From positions 1 to 7,489 of the forward strand of contig CAVEGR010000045.1 of the NCBI GenBank assembly GCA_963615565.1: a stretch of DNA of 7,489 nucleotides. Direction: 5' to 3'. This DNA comes from UBA9732 sp963615565. GTDB taxonomy: Bacteria; Spirochaetota; Spirochaetia; Sphaerochaetales; Sphaerochaetaceae. Under the pieces are notes generated by a model. It ran no database searches, was not told the origin of the DNA, and worked only from the letters and a program-made list of their open reading frames with translations. Positions 5,457-7,489 of the stretch are shown in pieces. The position numbers and the translations under genes were made by a program. Positions within the stretch are counted from its first letter, which is position 1, and every line of letters starts with the position of its first letter.

Positions 5457-5469
5457 TTTTCTAAAAATC

Positions 5470-5498
5470 TTAGCATTTGTAATTCTTTGTGTTATAGT
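5470..5498 (+). promoter_or_regulatory. Promoter of the kinase/nucleotidyltransferase operon
   Basis: TTAGCA (5470-5475, 4 of 6) and TATAGT (5493-5498, 5 of 6) have a 17-base spacer. The predicted transcription start is at 5505, the A of the kinase ATG. This would give a leaderless message, consistent with the absence of any Shine-Dalgarno sequence before this start. Confidence 0.5.
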
Positions 5499-5504
5499 GT
5501 CATC

Positions 5505-6677
5505 ATGAAGTGTATTGAAGTCTTTGAAAAAACATATCATAAAGCACCACAGGAGTTATCTTTTTGCCCGTATAGGGTATGTCCGCTTGGCGCACATATT
5601 GACCATCAATTTGGAAAGATAAACGGATTTGCACTTGATAAGGGTGTTCACATTGCATATAGTCCTAAGTTTAATGGTATTATAGAGTTACGTTCTGTTA
5701 ACTTTCCCAAGCGTGCTCAGTTTTTTGTCAATGCTGTTCCGGAACAGAAACAGGGAGATTGGGCAGACCATTTGCGTGGTGCTACCAAAATGCTGAGTGA
5801 GAAGTATAAACTGAATGTAGGACTCTCTGGTGTGATTGAAGGTAGTTTGCCTATTGGAGGACTTTCTTCGTCAGCTGCTACTATTATCGGGTTTTTGAAA
5901 GCGTTATGCAAAGTAAATGGAATACAGCTTGGTGATATGGAGATGATTCTCATGGCCAAAATGGCAGAAAATGAGTATGTTGGGGTGTCATGTGGAAAGC
6001 TTGACCAAAGTTGTGAGGTGTTGGCAAAAAAAGACCACTTGTTGTATTTGGACACTTTAAATGACCAGTATGAACTTATTCCAACTGCCTCTAATATGAA
6101 ACCATACAAGTTTGCAGTTTTCTTTTCTGGCTTGGAGCGCTCGTTGAAAAATTCTAAGTATAATCTCAGGCAAGATGAGTGTAAGGCTGCAGCTTATGCG
6201 CTTTTGGCCTATGCTAGTATGGACTATAATTCGTTTGAACAAACGCACTTACGTGAAGTGCCGTATGAAGTCTTTGAAGAGTATAAGGATAGACTTCCTG
6301 CGCTTTGGAGACGTAGGGCAGAGCACTATTTTACAGAGTTCAACAGAGCTGTGCAGGGTGCAGAGTTATGGAGGCAGGGAGATCTTGAAGGATATGGAGC
6401 TTTAGTGTTTGAAAGTGGGGCCTCCAGTATTTACAATTACGAGTGTGGCTGTGATGAGCTGAAAAAACTTTATGAGATTATGCGTGCTACTTCCGGTATC
6501 TATGGAGGAAGATTCTCAGGTGCAGGTTTTAAGGGTTGTTGTATGGCTATCATTGATCCAGAGCTGACAGATGAGATTGAGGCTAAAGTTAGTGTCCAGT
6601 ATTTGAAAGCTTTTCCTGCATTAGATGGCAAATTTTCTTTCCATGTCTGTGAGAGTGCAGATGGAGTAGGAATTTAA
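5505..6677 (+). CDS. GHMP sugar kinase, galacturonokinase-like (galactokinase family)
   Basis: A 390-residue kinase that phosphorylates the anomeric carbon of a free sugar with ATP. The three GHMP motifs are present: RVCPLGAHIDHQ (24-35), PIGGLSSSAA (116-125) and GIYGGRFSGAGFKGCC (331-346). Asp167 in CGKLDQ is the expected catalytic base. Ordinary galactokinases have GEHTDY in motif 1; here it is GAHIDH, so the Glu that contacts the sugar near C6 is Ala. From memory of the family, Arabidopsis galacturonokinase shares this YR-CPLGAHIDHQ motif, and also RAEHYF (271-276), SSI-NYECG (307-315) and RFSGAGF-GCC. D-galacturonate is therefore a likelier substrate than galactose, giving galacturonate 1-phosphate. 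The start at 5505 (MKCIEV) is preferred over an upstream GTG at 5430, which lies right behind the terminator and would add 25 unlikely residues. The nucleotidyltransferase gene follows after 33 bases. Confidence 0.85.
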   Translation: MKCIEVFEKTYHKAPQELSFCPYRVCPLGAHIDHQFGKINGFALDKGVHIAYSPKFNGIIELRSVNFPKRAQFFVNAVPEQKQGDWADHLRGATKMLSEKYKLNVGLSGVIEGSLPIGGLSSSAATIIGFLKALCKVNGIQLGDMEMILMAKMAENEYVGVSCGKLDQSCEVLAKKDHLLYLDTLNDQYELIPTASNMKPYKFAVFFSGLERSLKNSKYNLRQDECKAAAYALLAYASMDYNSFEQTHLREVPYEVFEEYKDRLPALWRRRAEHYFTEFNRAVQGAELWRQGDLEGYGALVFESGASSIYNYECGCDELKKLYEIMRATSGIYGGRFSGAGFKGCCMAIIDPELTDEIEAKVSVQYLKAFPALDGKFSFHVCESADGVGI

Positions 6678-6710
6678 GACTTTATTCGCATAAATCTATA
6701 AGAGGATGTT

Positions 6711-7454
6711 ATGGATGCAATTATTTTAGCTGCTGGATATGCAACACGCATGTATCCGCTTACATTGAATTTTCCAAAACCCCTACTTGATGTAGGTGGT
6801 AAGCCTATTTTGGACTGGCTTTATGAAGATCTTAGAACATGTGAGGTTGAAAATTTCTACGTGGTCACTAATCACAAATTCTTTCCAAATTTCTGCAATT
6901 GGGCAAAAGATAAATCAAATATAGTTGTACTAGATGATGGCAGTACCTCCAACGAAACACGCCTTGGCGCTTTACGTGACATTACATTTGTACTTGACCA
7001 CGATTCACACCAGCAACTTTCTGACATATTTGTCCTCGCTGGCGACAACGTTGTAGACTTCTCCTTTTGTGCTTTCTTGGATTATGCACGACACAAGGGC
7101 ACAAGTTGCGTCATGCGTCACTATCAGTCCGATATCTCTCGCCTTAGGCGTACTGGAGTTTGTGTTATAGATGATAATGACTTAATTTTAGACATGGAAG
7201 AAAAACCACAAGAACCTAAATCAAACTGGGCAGTTCCACCATTTTACTACTACAAAGCACAAGATTTACCACTTCTGTATACTGCTATTGAATCAGGTCT
7301 TAATGTGGATGCACCAGGCTCTTTTGTCTCTTATTTGGCAACTCGCCGGCCAGTGCATGCTTATCTTATGAAGGGACAGCGTTTTGACGTTGGAACCATT
7401 GAAGGCTATGAGCAACTACGTAAGACTTACAATGGAGAGGTTTTTGCAAAATGA
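6711..7454 (+). CDS. Sugar-1-phosphate nucleotidyltransferase, short RmlA-like form
   Basis: A 247-residue enzyme of the NTP_transferase family that joins a sugar 1-phosphate to a nucleoside monophosphate from NTP, releasing pyrophosphate. The N-terminal signature ILAAGYATRMYPLTLNFPKP (5-24) binds the nucleotide. LAGDN (109-113) supplies the metal-binding Asp112, MEEKP (162-166) is the typical sugar-side motif, and RFDVGT (224-229) is the late conserved FDxGT. It lacks any C-terminal hexapeptide domain, so it is a catalytic core only, shorter than RmlA (about 290). AGAGGA (6701-6706) sets the start. It lies 33 bases after the kinase gene, in the same operon, and would take the kinase product (possibly galacturonate 1-phosphate) to an NDP-sugar. 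Neither the nucleotide nor the sugar can be read from sequence. Confidence 0.9.
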   Translation: MDAIILAAGYATRMYPLTLNFPKPLLDVGGKPILDWLYEDLRTCEVENFYVVTNHKFFPNFCNWAKDKSNIVVLDDGSTSNETRLGALRDITFVLDHDSHQQLSDIFVLAGDNVVDFSFCAFLDYARHKGTSCVMRHYQSDISRLRRTGVCVIDDNDLILDMEEKPQEPKSNWAVPPFYYYKAQDLPLLYTAIESGLNVDAPGSFVSYLATRRPVHAYLMKGQRFDVGTIEGYEQLRKTYNGEVFAK

Positions 7455-7489
7455 GCTTTGTGAAGATTGGTTTTGGATTTGCGAGATAA
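7451..7489 (+). CDS. Short overlapping ORF at the window edge (12 codons)
   Basis: An ATG overlaps the nucleotidyltransferase stop in the form ATGA, with GGAGAGG (7434-7440) 10 bases before it, the usual sign of a translationally coupled next gene. The frame reads MSFVKIGFGFAR and meets TAA on the last three bases of the window. It may be a tiny peptide, a gene broken or misread near the edge, or a chance start with the real next gene beginning beyond the window. Confidence 0.3.
   Translation: MSFVKIGFGFAR

Noticed and set aside
5430..5504. Upstream GTG start extending the kinase by 25 residues
   Set aside because: The extension begins immediately after the terminator T-run, covers the palindrome and promoter, and encodes residues unlike a kinase N-terminus. 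The ATG at 5505 gives the family's normal start.
5717..6248. Minus-strand ORFs opposite the kinase
   Set aside because: They are shadows of a clearly coding kinase frame with no own start signals.
1..7489. CRISPR array, transposon or phage genes
   Set aside because: No regularly spaced repeats, transposase, integrase or phage structural protein could be found on either strand.

Overview
The window looks like chromosomal DNA from a host-associated spirochaete, most likely Treponema or a close relative. This rests on several partial clues: moderately low GC with AT-rich intergenic DNA, a poly-G tract just behind a signal peptide, a spirochaete-style lipoprotein, a RarA ATPase with a long C-terminal extension, and tRNA genes without encoded CCA. 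No rRNA or marker gene settles the taxonomy. No CRISPR array, integrase, transposase or complete mobile element is visible.

Left part (1-4551) reads on the minus strand. In transcription order: an RluA-family pseudouridine synthase (4551-3784); a 188-bp spacer with a translatable remnant and copy B of a 77-bp repeat; a lipoprotein (3595-2900); rarA fused to a methyltransferase-like domain (2871-664), whose last codons and 3' flank are copy A of the same repeat; a tRNA promoter; tRNA-His(GUG) and tRNA-Arg(UCG); a strong terminator; and the 5' end of an exported protein gene (179-1) with its own promoter and a 9-G tract. At this tract one extra G would create two consecutive stop codons.

Right part (4674-7489) reads on the plus strand, divergently from rluA. 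A BI-1/TMBIM membrane protein ends at a clear terminator. Then a perfect 14-bp palindrome and a promoter precede a two-gene unit: a GHMP sugar kinase that resembles plant galacturonokinase more than ordinary galactokinase, and a short sugar-1-phosphate nucleotidyltransferase. Together they would convert a free sugar, plausibly D-galacturonate from pectin, to a sugar-1-phosphate and then an NDP-sugar. A third start codon overlaps the end of the nucleotidyltransferase gene, but its frame closes at the window edge.

The points most worth following are the phase-variation switch, the repeat that crosses a stop codon and is better conserved after it than before it, and the kinase/nucleotidyltransferase salvage pair. 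Several genes (lipoprotein, rluA, BI-1, kinase) have no Shine-Dalgarno sequence, and their best promoters lie almost against the start codon, whereas rarA, the nucleotidyltransferase and the phase-variable gene have good Shine-Dalgarno sequences.
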